Shown one piece after another: positions 24,770-33,491 of a stretch of 64,000 nt of DNA (within the stretch, counting starts at the first letter, position 1; each line of letters starts with the position of its first letter). The translations under genes were made by a program, and so were the position numbers. Below the pieces are notes generated by a model that was not told the origin of the DNA, did no database searches, and saw nothing but the letters and a program-made list of their open reading frames with translations. Source of the DNA: an uncultured Sphingomonadaceae bacterium (lineage in GTDB: Bacteria > Pseudomonadota > Alphaproteobacteria > Sphingomonadales > Sphingomonadaceae). The DNA lies in assembly GCA_947493195.1 (NCBI GenBank), contig CANLQG010000008.1:1-64000 (forward strand), written 5' to 3'.

Positions 24770-25909
24770 ATGGGAGATCCAAAACCGCAGGTACTGATCG
24801 AGGAAGCCGGTCTGGATGCAGACATGGCGGCAGGCGTCCTTCCGGGACTGACTGCGGCGATGGATGCGCTGGCGCAGGAAAGCGGGCTGTCGCAGACGGG
24901 GCGCGAGCGGGCGCTGGCGCAGTTTCGCGATAACCTGGCGCGCCTTTCCGCTATAGCGGCGGACCGCAAGGCGCATCCGGATATCGCCGACGTCGTTATC
25001 GAGCGGCCCGTGTTTATCCTTGGTCTGCCGCGCTGCGGCACTTCGATCCTGCACGCGCTGATCGGTGCCGATCCGCAAATCCGCACGCCCCTGCAATGGG
25101 AGGTTGCCGCGCCATCACCGCCGCCAGAGGCCGCGACCTTCGATACCGATCCGCGTGCCGATGGCTTCGATGCCTATGTACGCGAGAATTTCACCGGGGC
25201 CTGGGCCGATGTGCTGAAAGCGCATCCGATCGGCGCGCGCATTCCGCAGGAATGTGGCATGATGCTGGAAACCGCGTTTCAGGGCATCAACCCCACGATG
25301 CTGTTTCGCCTGCCTGCCTATTACGACTGGTATCGCAAGGCAGATACACGCTTTGGCTACCGCGTTCACAAGATGTGGTTGCAGCACCTGGCATGGAAAA
25401 ACCCCCGCAAGCGCTGGGTTCTCAAGGTGCAGGAACACGCGCACCACCTGCCCGAATTGCTGGATATCTACCCCGATGCCGTGCTGGTGCAGCCGCACCG
25501 AGACCCGGTAACAGTGATGGCATCAATCTCGCGCCTGATCGAAGTCATCCGCTGCGTTGCCTTTGACCGGATCGACCGCAACGAGCTTGGCCAGGAATTG
25601 CTGCACCTGTGGCACGATGGCCAGGCGGCGGCACTTTCCTGGCGGCAGTCCAATCCGCAAATGCAGGTGCTGGACCTCGCCTTCCGAGACCTGATTTCGG
25701 ATCCTGTCGCCGCAGTGCGCAAAGTTTACGAGCACGCCGATATCGCGTTTTCGCAAGAGACGGAGCAAGCTGTGGCGCGCTGGTGGCGCGAGCATCCATC
25801 CGACAAGCACGGGCAGCACCGCTACGAACTGGCCGATTACGGGCTGACGCGCGAGCAGGTTGAAAGCGTCTATGCCGATTACATCAGCACTTACGAGGCT
25901 TATCTGTGA
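24770..25909 (+). CDS. Sulfotransferase-family protein
   Basis: A 379-residue protein with the PAPS 5'-phosphosulfate loop FILGLPRCGTSILHAL and the 3'-phosphate site VQPHRDPVTVMASISRL, as in bacterial aryl/steroid-type sulfotransferases. A helical N-terminal domain of about 75 residues precedes the fold. Its TGA overlaps the next gene's GTG. Might transiently sulfonate a hydroxylated intermediate. The presence of two dead arylsulfatases nearby is notable. Confidence 0.85.
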   Translation: MGDPKPQVLIEEAGLDADMAAGVLPGLTAAMDALAQESGLSQTGRERALAQFRDNLARLSAIAADRKAHPDIADVVIERPVFILGLPRCGTSILHALIGADPQIRTPLQWEVAAPSPPPEAATFDTDPRADGFDAYVRENFTGAWADVLKAHPIGARIPQECGMMLETAFQGINPTMLFRLPAYYDWYRKADTRFGYRVHKMWLQHLAWKNPRKRWVLKVQEHAHHLPELLDIYPDAVLVQPHRDPVTVMASISRLIEVIRCVAFDRIDRNELGQELLHLWHDGQAAALSWRQSNPQMQVLDLAFRDLISDPVAAVRKVYEHADIAFSQETEQAVARWWREHPSDKHGQHRYELADYGLTREQVESVYADYISTYEAYL

Positions 25910-27069
25910 GCCGCTGGCCCGACTATCTCGCGCAGCTCGCTTCGGCGGAGGATATCCTCGCCATGCTGCCGGGCGATGCTGACGGGCTGGAGCAGGCGGA
26001 AGTCGAGAAGATGCTGTTCGCGGCGCTGGCATCGGGCTGGCTGACGACCTTTGCCGATCGTGACCGCCCCGATTTCGTTCCCGCGGTCGGCACGCATTTC
26101 AACCTTGTCGGCACCAACCCCGATTTCATCTACGCCGCAGCCTCGATTGATGGCAGTGGCAGCTATCTGATTACCGGGGAGCGGGGGGAATGCCTGTTCC
26201 TGCAGATGGATATTGCCGCTGGCGGACTGGGCGTGATGGACGCACTGGGTCCGTCGCTGGGTACGATCGACTTCGACGATCTGGCACTGGATGGGGCAGG
26301 GCGCTTTTCCCTGATGCTGAGCGCGGAAATGCCGGCGGACTGGCAGGGTGACTGGCACCCTCTCGATCCGACAGCGAGTTCGCTCTCACTGCGGCAGGCA
26401 AGCTATGACTGGGGTGCGGAGCGGGAGGCGCGGATCGCCATCGAACGCACCGATCTGGCCCATGCGCCACGCCGCTGGAGCGAGGCGGAGATTGCCGAGC
26501 GGCTGATGGCCTTGTGCGCTTTTCCCAAGCGACTGGCGGGCATGGCCATGGGATTCATTGCCGGGCAGCAGCAGAAAGGGCTGTGGAACGCTTTCGAGCA
26601 TGACGACTGGGCCGGGCGCGGCGGCGTGGAGGGGCAGCATTACTATCAGGGCCTCTTCCGGCTGGAGCCGGATTGCGCGCTGGTGCTGGAAACCGACCTG
26701 CCGGAAACGGTGCGCTACTGGAACGTCCAGCTGAACGACATGCGCTGGAACACGCTGGACTGGATGAACCACCAGTGCAGCCTGAACGGTGGGCAGGCCA
26801 GCATCGATGCAGATGGCAAGTTCCGCGCGGTGATCGCCATGGAAGATCCGGGCATTGCAAACTGGCTGGACCCGGCTGGCCACACGCAAGGGTCAATCAT
26901 GCTGCGGTGGACCGGTGCCAGCAGCGGCCCTGCGCCAACGCTCAGTTGCGTCGCGGCAGGAGACGTGCTGGAGCAGCTGGGTCCGGGCACCCGGCGGGTC
27001 ACGACTGGAGAACGCCAGCAGTCTATGCGCGCGCGCCGCCGCGCGGTGCAGATGCGCCGTCGCTGGTAA
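25906..27069 (+). CDS. DUF1214-domain protein
   Basis: A 387-residue soluble protein starting with GTG in a GTGA overlap with the sulfotransferase. The C-terminal half (LVLETDLPETVRYWNVQLND, then MNHQCSLNGGQ and FRAVIAMEDPGIANWLD) resembles DUF1214 proteins, which are common in sphingomonad and mycobacterial catabolic clusters and lack a known activity. The Arg-rich tail is unusual. Coupling with the sulfotransferase suggests a shared substrate. Confidence 0.7.
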   Translation: MSRWPDYLAQLASAEDILAMLPGDADGLEQAEVEKMLFAALASGWLTTFADRDRPDFVPAVGTHFNLVGTNPDFIYAAASIDGSGSYLITGERGECLFLQMDIAAGGLGVMDALGPSLGTIDFDDLALDGAGRFSLMLSAEMPADWQGDWHPLDPTASSLSLRQASYDWGAEREARIAIERTDLAHAPRRWSEAEIAERLMALCAFPKRLAGMAMGFIAGQQQKGLWNAFEHDDWAGRGGVEGQHYYQGLFRLEPDCALVLETDLPETVRYWNVQLNDMRWNTLDWMNHQCSLNGGQASIDADGKFRAVIAMEDPGIANWLDPAGHTQGSIMLRWTGASSGPAPTLSCVAAGDVLEQLGPGTRRVTTGERQQSMRARRRAVQMRRRW

Positions 27070-27081
27070 GCGGAAGGCTTG

Positions 27082-27861
27082 TCAGCCCGTGCCCAGCTTT
27101 TCGGTGCCGCCGGTCATCACATCATCACCCATGCGCGCCCGCGCGCCCTCTTCGGCGGCAAGGCCTTCAGATGTGGGGTGCTGCACCTGGTCCTTCGTCA
27201 GTTTTTCGGTCAGCTTGTCCCAATGGGTGACCAGCAGGCCTTCCTGCTGGACAAGCGGTGAACTGGCCAGTTCTGGCAAGTCTTTCCAGGCCTTCCAGCT
27301 GTCGCCCGAATTAACCTTGTACATGCCCACGTAATTGTATTGCGGCGTGGTGGGGATCATCTGGCCGAAGTTGCGAAAGGCCAGCAGTGCGGCGCTTTGC
27401 ACGCCCGCCCGCCGTGCGGCTGCGGGCAGGTAGTGATCGGCATACCATGCCCGCAATTGGGCATCCTTACCCGGCGCGGCGTTGAACTGTTCAAAAACCA
27501 CGCCGCCGGAATGGGCCGTGTCAGGATCGTTGTTGCGAAAGGCCAGCGGGTAGTAATGATAGTCCTCCAGCACGCTGTCATCGATGGCGGTGGTCACCAT
27601 CATCCGGCTGGTCAGCGCATTTTCCCAGTGCTCGCGGGAAAATCGCTCCGGGTCGAAAACATCGTAGAGCGCGAAATACTGCCAGTCATATTCTGAGGGA
27701 ACTGCCATCGGCTGGTGTTCACTACGGATGAAGCGCTGCGCGGTGATCGACCCGCGAAAGCGCAAGGCATCGCGGATGTGGATGTTGGTATACCAGTCGT
27801 CCAGATCGGCTTCGCGGCCCGGATGCGGCTTGGTCAGCACCACTAGCACGGCCTCTATCAT
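27082..27861 (-). CDS. Double EthD-like domain protein
   Basis: A 259-residue protein with two ferredoxin-like repeats: KPHPGREADLDDWYTNIHIR then GSITAQRFIRS, and later NAAPGKDAQLRAWYADHYLP then GVQSAALLAFRN. Related to the single-domain protein encoded at 8467-8852. Overlaps the SDR gene by ATGA and ends the PQQ-dehydrogenase operon. EthD-type proteins are linked to oxidative systems, but no reaction can be assigned. Confidence 0.75.
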   Translation of the reverse strand: MIEAVLVVLTKPHPGREADLDDWYTNIHIRDALRFRGSITAQRFIRSEHQPMAVPSEYDWQYFALYDVFDPERFSREHWENALTSRMMVTTAIDDSVLEDYHYYPLAFRNNDPDTAHSGGVVFEQFNAAPGKDAQLRAWYADHYLPAAARRAGVQSAALLAFRNFGQMIPTTPQYNYVGMYKVNSGDSWKAWKDLPELASSPLVQQEGLLVTHWDKLTEKLTKDQVQHPTSEGLAAEEGARARMGDDVMTGGTEKLGTG

Positions 27862-28700
27862 GCCTGCTCTTCGCTGACCGGCGTGAATGGTGTGTGCGGC
27901 GCGCCCATCGCCTCGCGATAGGAGATTGGCTGCTTGCCATCGGTATCCTTCACGCCAAGGCGCTGGCCCAGCTCCGCCCCGATCAGCGCCTGACCGCTGA
28001 GCGACATCAGATCCGGCGCCGAATAGAGCGCGTGCAGCACTCGGCCGGTGAATTCCGGCGTTTCCCAGTTGGGCAGGGCTTCGCGCATGTCTGGCGGCAG
28101 CATTTCCGGCGGCATCGCGCGCACGGCATCGGTAAGGATGAAGCCCGGCCAATAGGAAATTGCGGCAACGCCGTGCGGCGCAAGATCCACCGCCATATCG
28201 GCCATCATCTTGTCGGTCCCCGCCTTTGCCGCGCCATATGCCGCGCCATGGAAATAGGAGACGGCACCGTAGAAGGATATGCTGGCGATCAGGCCCTTGC
28301 CCGCAGCTGCCATGATCGGCGCGGCGTGCCAGGCGGCGACATAGTTGGAGCGCAGGCCCACGTCGATCATGTCGACAAGGTGCAGCGGCTTTTCCCAGAA
28401 GGGGCCGGGTGCGATCAGGTCCATCGCGTGAACGGCGGCGGCATTGTTGACCAGGATATCGATCCCGCCCGCTTCGGCCTTGATCCGGGCAAAGGCGCTT
28501 GCCACCGATTCATCGTCAGAATGATCGCAGGCGATGGTGATCGGCGTGCCGCCGCGTTGTTCGATCTCGGCGGCGACTTGTGCAAGGTCGGCCTCGTTGC
28601 GTCCGGTTACTGCAACCGTTGCACCCTTGCTGGCGAACTCGCGCGCGATGCCGCGCCCCAGGCCCCTGGTTGCGCCGGTCACGACTGTGACAATGCCCAT
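27858..28700 (-). CDS. Short-chain dehydrogenase/reductase, extended C-terminus
   Basis: A 280-residue SDR: VVTGATRGLGRG, VNNAAA, SISFYGA with Ser, and YGAAK. R in VTGRNE indicates NADPH. The long helical insert near residues 100-125 (DLIAPGPFWEKPLHLVDMID) and the C-terminal extension suggest a large substrate. Its ATG shares a base with the PQQ-dehydrogenase stop (TGATG). Confidence 0.87.
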   Translation of the reverse strand: MGIVTVVTGATRGLGRGIAREFASKGATVAVTGRNEADLAQVAAEIEQRGGTPITIACDHSDDESVASAFARIKAEAGGIDILVNNAAAVHAMDLIAPGPFWEKPLHLVDMIDVGLRSNYVAAWHAAPIMAAAGKGLIASISFYGAVSYFHGAAYGAAKAGTDKMMADMAVDLAPHGVAAISYWPGFILTDAVRAMPPEMLPPDMREALPNWETPEFTGRVLHALYSAPDLMSLSGQALIGAELGQRLGVKDTDGKQPISYREAMGAPHTPFTPVSEEQA

Positions 28701-31060
28701 CAATTCTCTCCCGCTGTGCGCACGCCTTGCGGCAAGGCGTAGGCGATCAGTTCGTTGCTGTATCCGGACAGGATGCCGCCGTGGCCGCCAGCTGCGATCA
28801 CCACGAACTGCCGCCCGGACTGGTCGGACCAGTAAGTCATCGGGGTGGCGTTGCCGCCTGCGGGCAACCTGCCATGCCACAGCTCTTCACCGCTGCGAAT
28901 GTCGTAGGCGCGGATCATGTGTTCCTGCGTTGCGCCAATAAAGGCCAGACCCGACCCGGTAATTACGGCCCCGCCGATGTTGGGAACGCCCATCGGGATA
29001 GGTATGCCGAGGGGCAGCAAAAGCGGGCCGCTATCCCGCGCGGTGCCGAATGGGCGCTGCCACAGCAGCTCGCCCGAATTGAGATCAACCGCGCTGACCA
29101 GCCCGTAAGGCGGCTGGGTGCACGGTGCCACAAGCGGGGAAAGGAACGGCGCGACCGAAGCGGCATAGGGCGTTCCGGCCTGCGGCACCGGGCCAGCCAC
29201 ACTTTCGAAGCTGGCGATCTCGGCCGGTTGCAATCCCATCCGGTCTGCCTCTTCGCGGGAAATCAGGCGATTGTAGTTGATGACATGCGATGAATTGACA
29301 AAGGCAATGCCGCTGCCCGGATCGATGGCCACGCTGCCCCAGTTGTTGCCACCAAGCGAGCCCGGCCAGATGATCGAGGCGCGGTCGGTTTCCAGTGGGG
29401 TCAGAGGGCCATCGAACCGCGCCCTGCGGAATTGCAGGCGGCACCACGCCTGATCCAGCAGGGCCATGCCCCACATGCTTTTCTCGCTCGGGCGCGGGCC
29501 TTCGAAACTCGGCAGGCCGACAGAGAACGGCTGGGTGGGAGAGGCGCGATCGCCCTCCGCTTCGGACACGGCTACCGGCAGTTCAGCCACTTCCGCGATG
29601 GGTTCACCCGTGCGGCGATCAAGCATGAACATCTCGCCACGCTTGGTAGGCTGCAACAGGGCGGGGCGGCCATCGGCAAGATCGAACAGCACCGGTTGGG
29701 AGCCGATGTCATAATCCCAGATATCGTGATGCGTGGTCTGGAAATGCCAGCGCGGCCGGCCGGTTTCGGCATCGAGGGCAACGATGCTGCTGGAATAGGT
29801 TTCCATTTCCGACGTGCGGTGCAGGCCGGTGTAGTCGGGGGTGGCATTGCCCAGCGGCACATAGACCATGCCCAGCTCTTCATCCGCGCTCATCACGCTC
29901 CAGCTGTTGGGCGTTCCGGGAGTATAGGTTTCACCCTCGCCGGGTTCGCCAAGGCGATCGGGCGCGCCCATGTCCCATGCCCAGGCCAGTTCGCCCGTCA
30001 CCGCATCGAACGCGCGAATGACGCCGGATGGCTCTCCGGTCATCTGGCCGTCGGTCACCCAGCCGCCCACCACCAGTTTTCCGGCGACCACGGTTGGCGG
30101 CGAAGTGACGTGATAGTAGCCCGGCGGGGCGTCGCTCATGCCGCGCAGCAGGTCGACCTCGCCCGCCTCGCCAAACCCGGCGCAAGGCTCGCCGGTACGG
30201 GCATCCAGCGCGATCAGGCGGCTGTCTATCGTGGCGGTATAGATGCGTGCGGCGCAGCTTTCGGTCTCGGCCGCATCGGGCACGGCGTAATGGCTGACCC
30301 CGCGACATGTTTGCCCGAATACCCCGGCGGTGTCGGCATTGGCGGCAAAGCGCCAGAACTGCTCACCGCTTTCAGGATCAAGGGCGATCACATCGTTGTA
30401 GCCGGTGCAGAAATACAGCCTGCCGTCGATCATCAGGGGCGTGGCCTGGAAGGGAGCAGCCTCGCCGTTAGGCTCTGCCCCGGTGGAAAAGCGCCACACC
30501 TCTTCAAGGGCACCCACGTTGGCGCGCGTGATCTGGTCTAGCGGCGAAAAGCGCCGTCCGGCCTGAAGGTTGCCGTAGTGGTGCCATTCACCATCGCGAT
30601 CGGTTTCGGGGCCGGCGGCAAGTAGCGAAAGATCGTCCCCACCGGCAATGCGATCGTTCCAGAAAGTCCACGATAGCCCGCCTGCCAATGCCAGCACGGC
30701 AGTGGCCAGCAGGCCGGCGCTCAATCGGGTTACGGGCTTCGTAGCCAGTGATCGCCGGACCCACGGCAGCATTAGCCAGATGCCAATTCCGGTCAGCAGG
30801 CCCATCCGGCCAAACAGCGGCCAGAACGAGATCCCCGATTCCCATACAGACCATGCAAGCGAGATCGCCCACAGCGCGCCATAGGCCACCAGTGCTTTGG
30901 GCGATTGGCGCCACAGCAGCCATGCAATGGCGATCAGGGCGAGGCCGCAGGCCAGGTAATAGGGTGAGCCGCCTGCCAGCAGCAGTTGCCCGCCTAACCA
31001 CACCAGGCCGAGGCCCAGCAACAACAGCACGATTGCCAGCAAACGGTTGAGCCAGGTCAT
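28700..31060 (-). CDS. Membrane-bound PQQ-dependent dehydrogenase (glucose-dehydrogenase type)
   Basis: A 786-residue quinoprotein. The first about 130 residues form roughly four to five membrane helices, as in membrane glucose dehydrogenase, followed by a periplasmic eight-bladed propeller with repeated AxDxxTG/SGE...W docking motifs (ALDPESGEQFWRF, AFDAVTGELAWAW, AVDLNSGELLWQ). It would oxidise an alcohol or sugar-like substrate in the periplasm and pass electrons to ubiquinone. No pqq biosynthesis genes are in view. An initial periplasmic oxidation of the island's substrate is a plausible role. Confidence 0.9.
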   Translation of the reverse strand: MTWLNRLLAIVLLLLGLGLVWLGGQLLLAGGSPYYLACGLALIAIAWLLWRQSPKALVAYGALWAISLAWSVWESGISFWPLFGRMGLLTGIGIWLMLPWVRRSLATKPVTRLSAGLLATAVLALAGGLSWTFWNDRIAGGDDLSLLAAGPETDRDGEWHHYGNLQAGRRFSPLDQITRANVGALEEVWRFSTGAEPNGEAAPFQATPLMIDGRLYFCTGYNDVIALDPESGEQFWRFAANADTAGVFGQTCRGVSHYAVPDAAETESCAARIYTATIDSRLIALDARTGEPCAGFGEAGEVDLLRGMSDAPPGYYHVTSPPTVVAGKLVVGGWVTDGQMTGEPSGVIRAFDAVTGELAWAWDMGAPDRLGEPGEGETYTPGTPNSWSVMSADEELGMVYVPLGNATPDYTGLHRTSEMETYSSSIVALDAETGRPRWHFQTTHHDIWDYDIGSQPVLFDLADGRPALLQPTKRGEMFMLDRRTGEPIAEVAELPVAVSEAEGDRASPTQPFSVGLPSFEGPRPSEKSMWGMALLDQAWCRLQFRRARFDGPLTPLETDRASIIWPGSLGGNNWGSVAIDPGSGIAFVNSSHVINYNRLISREEADRMGLQPAEIASFESVAGPVPQAGTPYAASVAPFLSPLVAPCTQPPYGLVSAVDLNSGELLWQRPFGTARDSGPLLLPLGIPIPMGVPNIGGAVITGSGLAFIGATQEHMIRAYDIRSGEELWHGRLPAGGNATPMTYWSDQSGRQFVVIAAGGHGGILSGYSNELIAYALPQGVRTAGEN

Positions 31061-31087
31061 GCAGGTCTTATCCTCGAATTTGATGCA

Positions 31088-31864
31088 TCAGGGCACCAGC
31101 GCGCTGGGCCCGCCAAACAGAATGCGACCGAGCATGGCGGGGACCAGGTTGATGGCGAGAAAGGTGACCTGGAACAGCAGGGCCATGCCCCACAGCCGAG
31201 CCCATTCACGGCGCCATCCCGCAGGTTTTGCCGCAGCGCCAAGGCGCACTTCATGAGCCATGAAACCATCCGCATTCCTGTCTGCCAAAAGGCCGACGAA
31301 CCAGCCCGCCCACAGCCCTATCAGCAATGGAAAGATCAGCGGCAAGCGCCCCTGTTCGCTTTCCAGAGCCGGGCCGATCACCGAATCATAAGTCCACCAG
31401 CCATTGGCGACAGAACTGCCTTCGACGTAGATCTGGTAAGCCAGGAACAACGGAAAGGCAGTGAGGAAGCTTAGGGCATAGACCGAGCGAGCAGGAAACT
31501 TGCGCTTCAGCAACAGCACCAGCGATGTTAGCAAAGGGATGGAGACTGCAAACCACCAGCCCCAGCTAAACGGCATGAACATGGGCTTCACCGGGGTGGT
31601 AAAGGCCATTTCGCCCCAGAAGGGGAGGCGTTCGAATTGCGGGTTCCACGCCACATAGGCACCCCAGTCGGCGAAGAATTCCTGCCAGAAACCGCTTGAT
31701 CCGGCCACCAGCATAAGGCCGAAAAGGGGAAACCGGCGGTTTTTCGCAGTTAGGGCCGCTGCTGCCAGCAGCAGGCCGCACCACAGGTAGATGCTGCCGG
31801 TTTCCATCATCCACGGATTGACCGGATCGCCCATGGTTTGTGCTGCGATTGCTTCGGGGTTCAT
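31088..31864 (-). CDS. Polytopic membrane protein, possibly AveC (spirocyclase)-like
   Basis: A 258-residue protein with about seven hydrophobic helices. The order of aromatic-rich motifs (FWQEFFADWGAYVAWNPQ, MPFSWGWWF, AYQIYVEG, GWWTYDS) recalls the AveC family, which is common in actinobacterial and sphingomonad terpenoid or steroid loci; the similarity is judged by eye and is weak. It overlaps the NTF2-fold gene by ATGA and lies 27 bp before the PQQ dehydrogenase. It may present or modify the substrate at the membrane. Confidence 0.5.
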   Translation of the reverse strand: MNPEAIAAQTMGDPVNPWMMETGSIYLWCGLLLAAAALTAKNRRFPLFGLMLVAGSSGFWQEFFADWGAYVAWNPQFERLPFWGEMAFTTPVKPMFMPFSWGWWFAVSIPLLTSLVLLLKRKFPARSVYALSFLTAFPLFLAYQIYVEGSSVANGWWTYDSVIGPALESEQGRLPLIFPLLIGLWAGWFVGLLADRNADGFMAHEVRLGAAAKPAGWRREWARLWGMALLFQVTFLAINLVPAMLGRILFGGPSALVP

Positions 31865-32313
31865 TGGGTCAACGCCTTGATATGTTCGGGCAGGTTGTGG
31901 GCGTAGGCCTTCTTTTCGTAGAGGCTGGAAATTCGCCAACCTTGCTGTGTGCGGCGGAACTGGTGAATGTACCAGAGGCCGAAGAAGATCGTTTGCGGTT
32001 CACCATCGTCGCCGGGAACGACCATCGGGTTGTAACAGACGGTGCGCGTTTCGCAGGTATCGCCATCAAATTTGTACTGCGTGGTGGAAACCGCGTGCTG
32101 GGCCATCGGGATCGGGCCGAGGCTGGCTTCGAGGAAGGCCTTTATCGCGGGCAGCGAGCCCTTGACGCCAACCATCTCGCTGTAATCGATCACCGCATCG
32201 TCGGTGAAAAACTGATCGAGGGATTCGAAATCCTTGTTATCTACGGCATAGCAATACCCAACCAGCAGATCCTGGATCTCGAACCTGTCAGACATCTCTT
32301 CGATTGAAAGCAC
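31861..32313 (-). CDS. NTF2-fold (SnoaL-like) protein
   Basis: A 150-residue protein: EIQDLLVGYCYAVDNKDFES, DQFFTDDAVIDYSEM, and FGLWYIHQFRRTQQGWRISS. I chose the GTG at 32313 because GGGAG lies six bases upstream; an ATG at 32295 is the alternative. First gene of the operon running to 27082, 60 bp downstream of the inverted-repeat site at 32373. Confidence 0.78.
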   Translation of the reverse strand: MLSIEEMSDRFEIQDLLVGYCYAVDNKDFESLDQFFTDDAVIDYSEMVGVKGSLPAIKAFLEASLGPIPMAQHAVSTTQYKFDGDTCETRTVCYNPMVVPGDDGEPQTIFFGLWYIHQFRRTQQGWRISSLYEKKAYAHNLPEHIKALTQ

Positions 32314-32505
32314 GGCAGTCTCCCTTCTGTCCGTCTGCCCTTCTTGAATGCGCCTGCGCACGGTGGGGCGTTCCTTCCCATTGGTAGGTTGCAGCATGGA
32401 TCATGAAATCGAAAAGGGCGCAGTTCGAAGGCCGTGATCCATGTGGGTACCGGTCGCATCTATCCCGAAGCTGCAGTTCGCAGCGCGAATAACTGGAGAG
32501 AATTT
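32314..32505. promoter_or_regulatory. Divergent promoter region with inverted-repeat site at 32373-32388
   Basis: A 192 bp gap between two divergent NTF2-fold genes. Bases 32373-32388 read CCTTCCCATTGGTAGG, matching CCTNYC-N4-GRNAGG. It lies 60 bp from the minus-strand start and 117 bp from the plus-strand start. Confidence 0.5.
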
Positions 32506-33036
32506 ATGGCCGGACGGCTCCCGCCCTTCACAATGGACGACTTTAAGCTTCCGCCCGAAAAGCGGGCAGAAATTTGCGATGGCCTCACCGAGCGCCAGAC
32601 GTTCATGGTCAACCAGTGGATGGACCTCCACGACAAGCTTAACGTCGGCGACTGGTCGGGTTTTGACGAGTTCATGGACAAGTCGAAAATGACCTACGAC
32701 AATCCGAACCGTCCTGACCTGGGCACGTTTGAGGAATGGTCGACTTCACCGATGGCTCTGTACAAGACCTTCCCCCCGTCGGTTTATCGCACGCTGAAAG
32801 CCTGGGGTAAGGGTGACGACGAGATCTGCGTGCTGTGCCACCACCACGGCAAGCACACCGGCGGCCCCTACATGGGCGTGCAGCCGACCGGAAATCAGCT
32901 GGACGTGCTGTGGTTCAGCTGGATCAAGTTCGAAGGCGACAAGATCGTGCACATCTACTCCATCTCCGATGTGCTCTCGATGCTGATCGATCTTGAAGTG
33001 ATGGAAGCTCTGCAGCCGGTTGATCCCTACAAGTAA
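32506..33036 (+). CDS. NTF2-fold (SnoaL-like) protein, monocistronic
   Basis: A 176-residue protein with TFMVNQWMDLHDKLNVGDWS, FDEFMDKSKMTYDNPN and LDVLWFSWIKFEGDKIVHIY. GGAG precedes the ATG at 32506. It has its own terminator and divergent promoter, so it is expressed alone. Its N-terminal extension (PPFTMDDFKLPPEKRAEI) is longer than in the other NTF2 genes here. Likely an isomerase or hydratase of a catabolic intermediate, by family only. Confidence 0.78.
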   Translation: MAGRLPPFTMDDFKLPPEKRAEICDGLTERQTFMVNQWMDLHDKLNVGDWSGFDEFMDKSKMTYDNPNRPDLGTFEEWSTSPMALYKTFPPSVYRTLKAWGKGDDEICVLCHHHGKHTGGPYMGVQPTGNQLDVLWFSWIKFEGDKIVHIYSISDVLSMLIDLEVMEALQPVDPYK

Positions 33037-33060
33037 GACCAACCGTCTTGATTGAATTTT

Positions 33061-33095
33061 GAAGGGGAGGCAGCGATGTCTCCCCTTTCATTTTC
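33061..33095 (+). terminator. Rho-independent terminator
   Basis: An AAGGGGAG stem (33062-33069) pairs with CTCCCCTT (33080-33087) around a ten-base loop and is followed by TTTCATTTTC. It lies 24 bp after the stop codon of the NTF2-fold gene. Confidence 0.8.
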
Positions 33096-33128
33096 ACGGC
33101 TCTTGAGCCCCGCGCGCAGATCTCAGCC

Positions 33129-33470
33129 CTATGCGGGCGAGCGGTGGAAATAGCGCACGTCCAGCGTCTGGCCGCGCACGTGGTAGGTTTCGATGCTGGG
33201 CAGGGTGATCGTGCCGTCTTCGCTGTGCACGTGGTTGAGAATGAAAGCTGCGGCTTCATCTCCGTTCACCAGCAGTTCTGATATTTCCACGGTGCATGTG
33301 CCGGCGAATTCATCCCACATCTGCTGCACCGCCGCCTCGCCATCGATGGGTGCGCTGCCTACGTATTCGACGGTAAAGCCGTCAGGTCCAAGGGCGCGAA
33401 ATGCCTTGATCACGCCCTCATGATCGCCCGCGTTCCAGCAGGATTAGATCGAACGTATGCTTTCTTCCAT
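33129..33470 (-). pseudogene. NTF2-fold protein with nonsense codon 9
   Basis: From the ATG at 33470 (GGA upstream, 22 bp after the GST gene) the frame reads MEESIRSI, then TAA at 33444-33446, then continues in the same frame SCWNAGDHEGVIKAFRALGP to FHRSPA. Without the stop it is a 113-residue limonene-epoxide-hydrolase/SnoaL-type domain (MWDEFAGTCTVEISELLVNG, then DEAAAFILNHVH). A GTG at 33413 could restart a 94-residue product lacking the first helix. Either a mutation or a sequencing error. Confidence 0.75.
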
Positions 33471-33491
33471 GGCAGGGGTTCCTTTCAGCTG

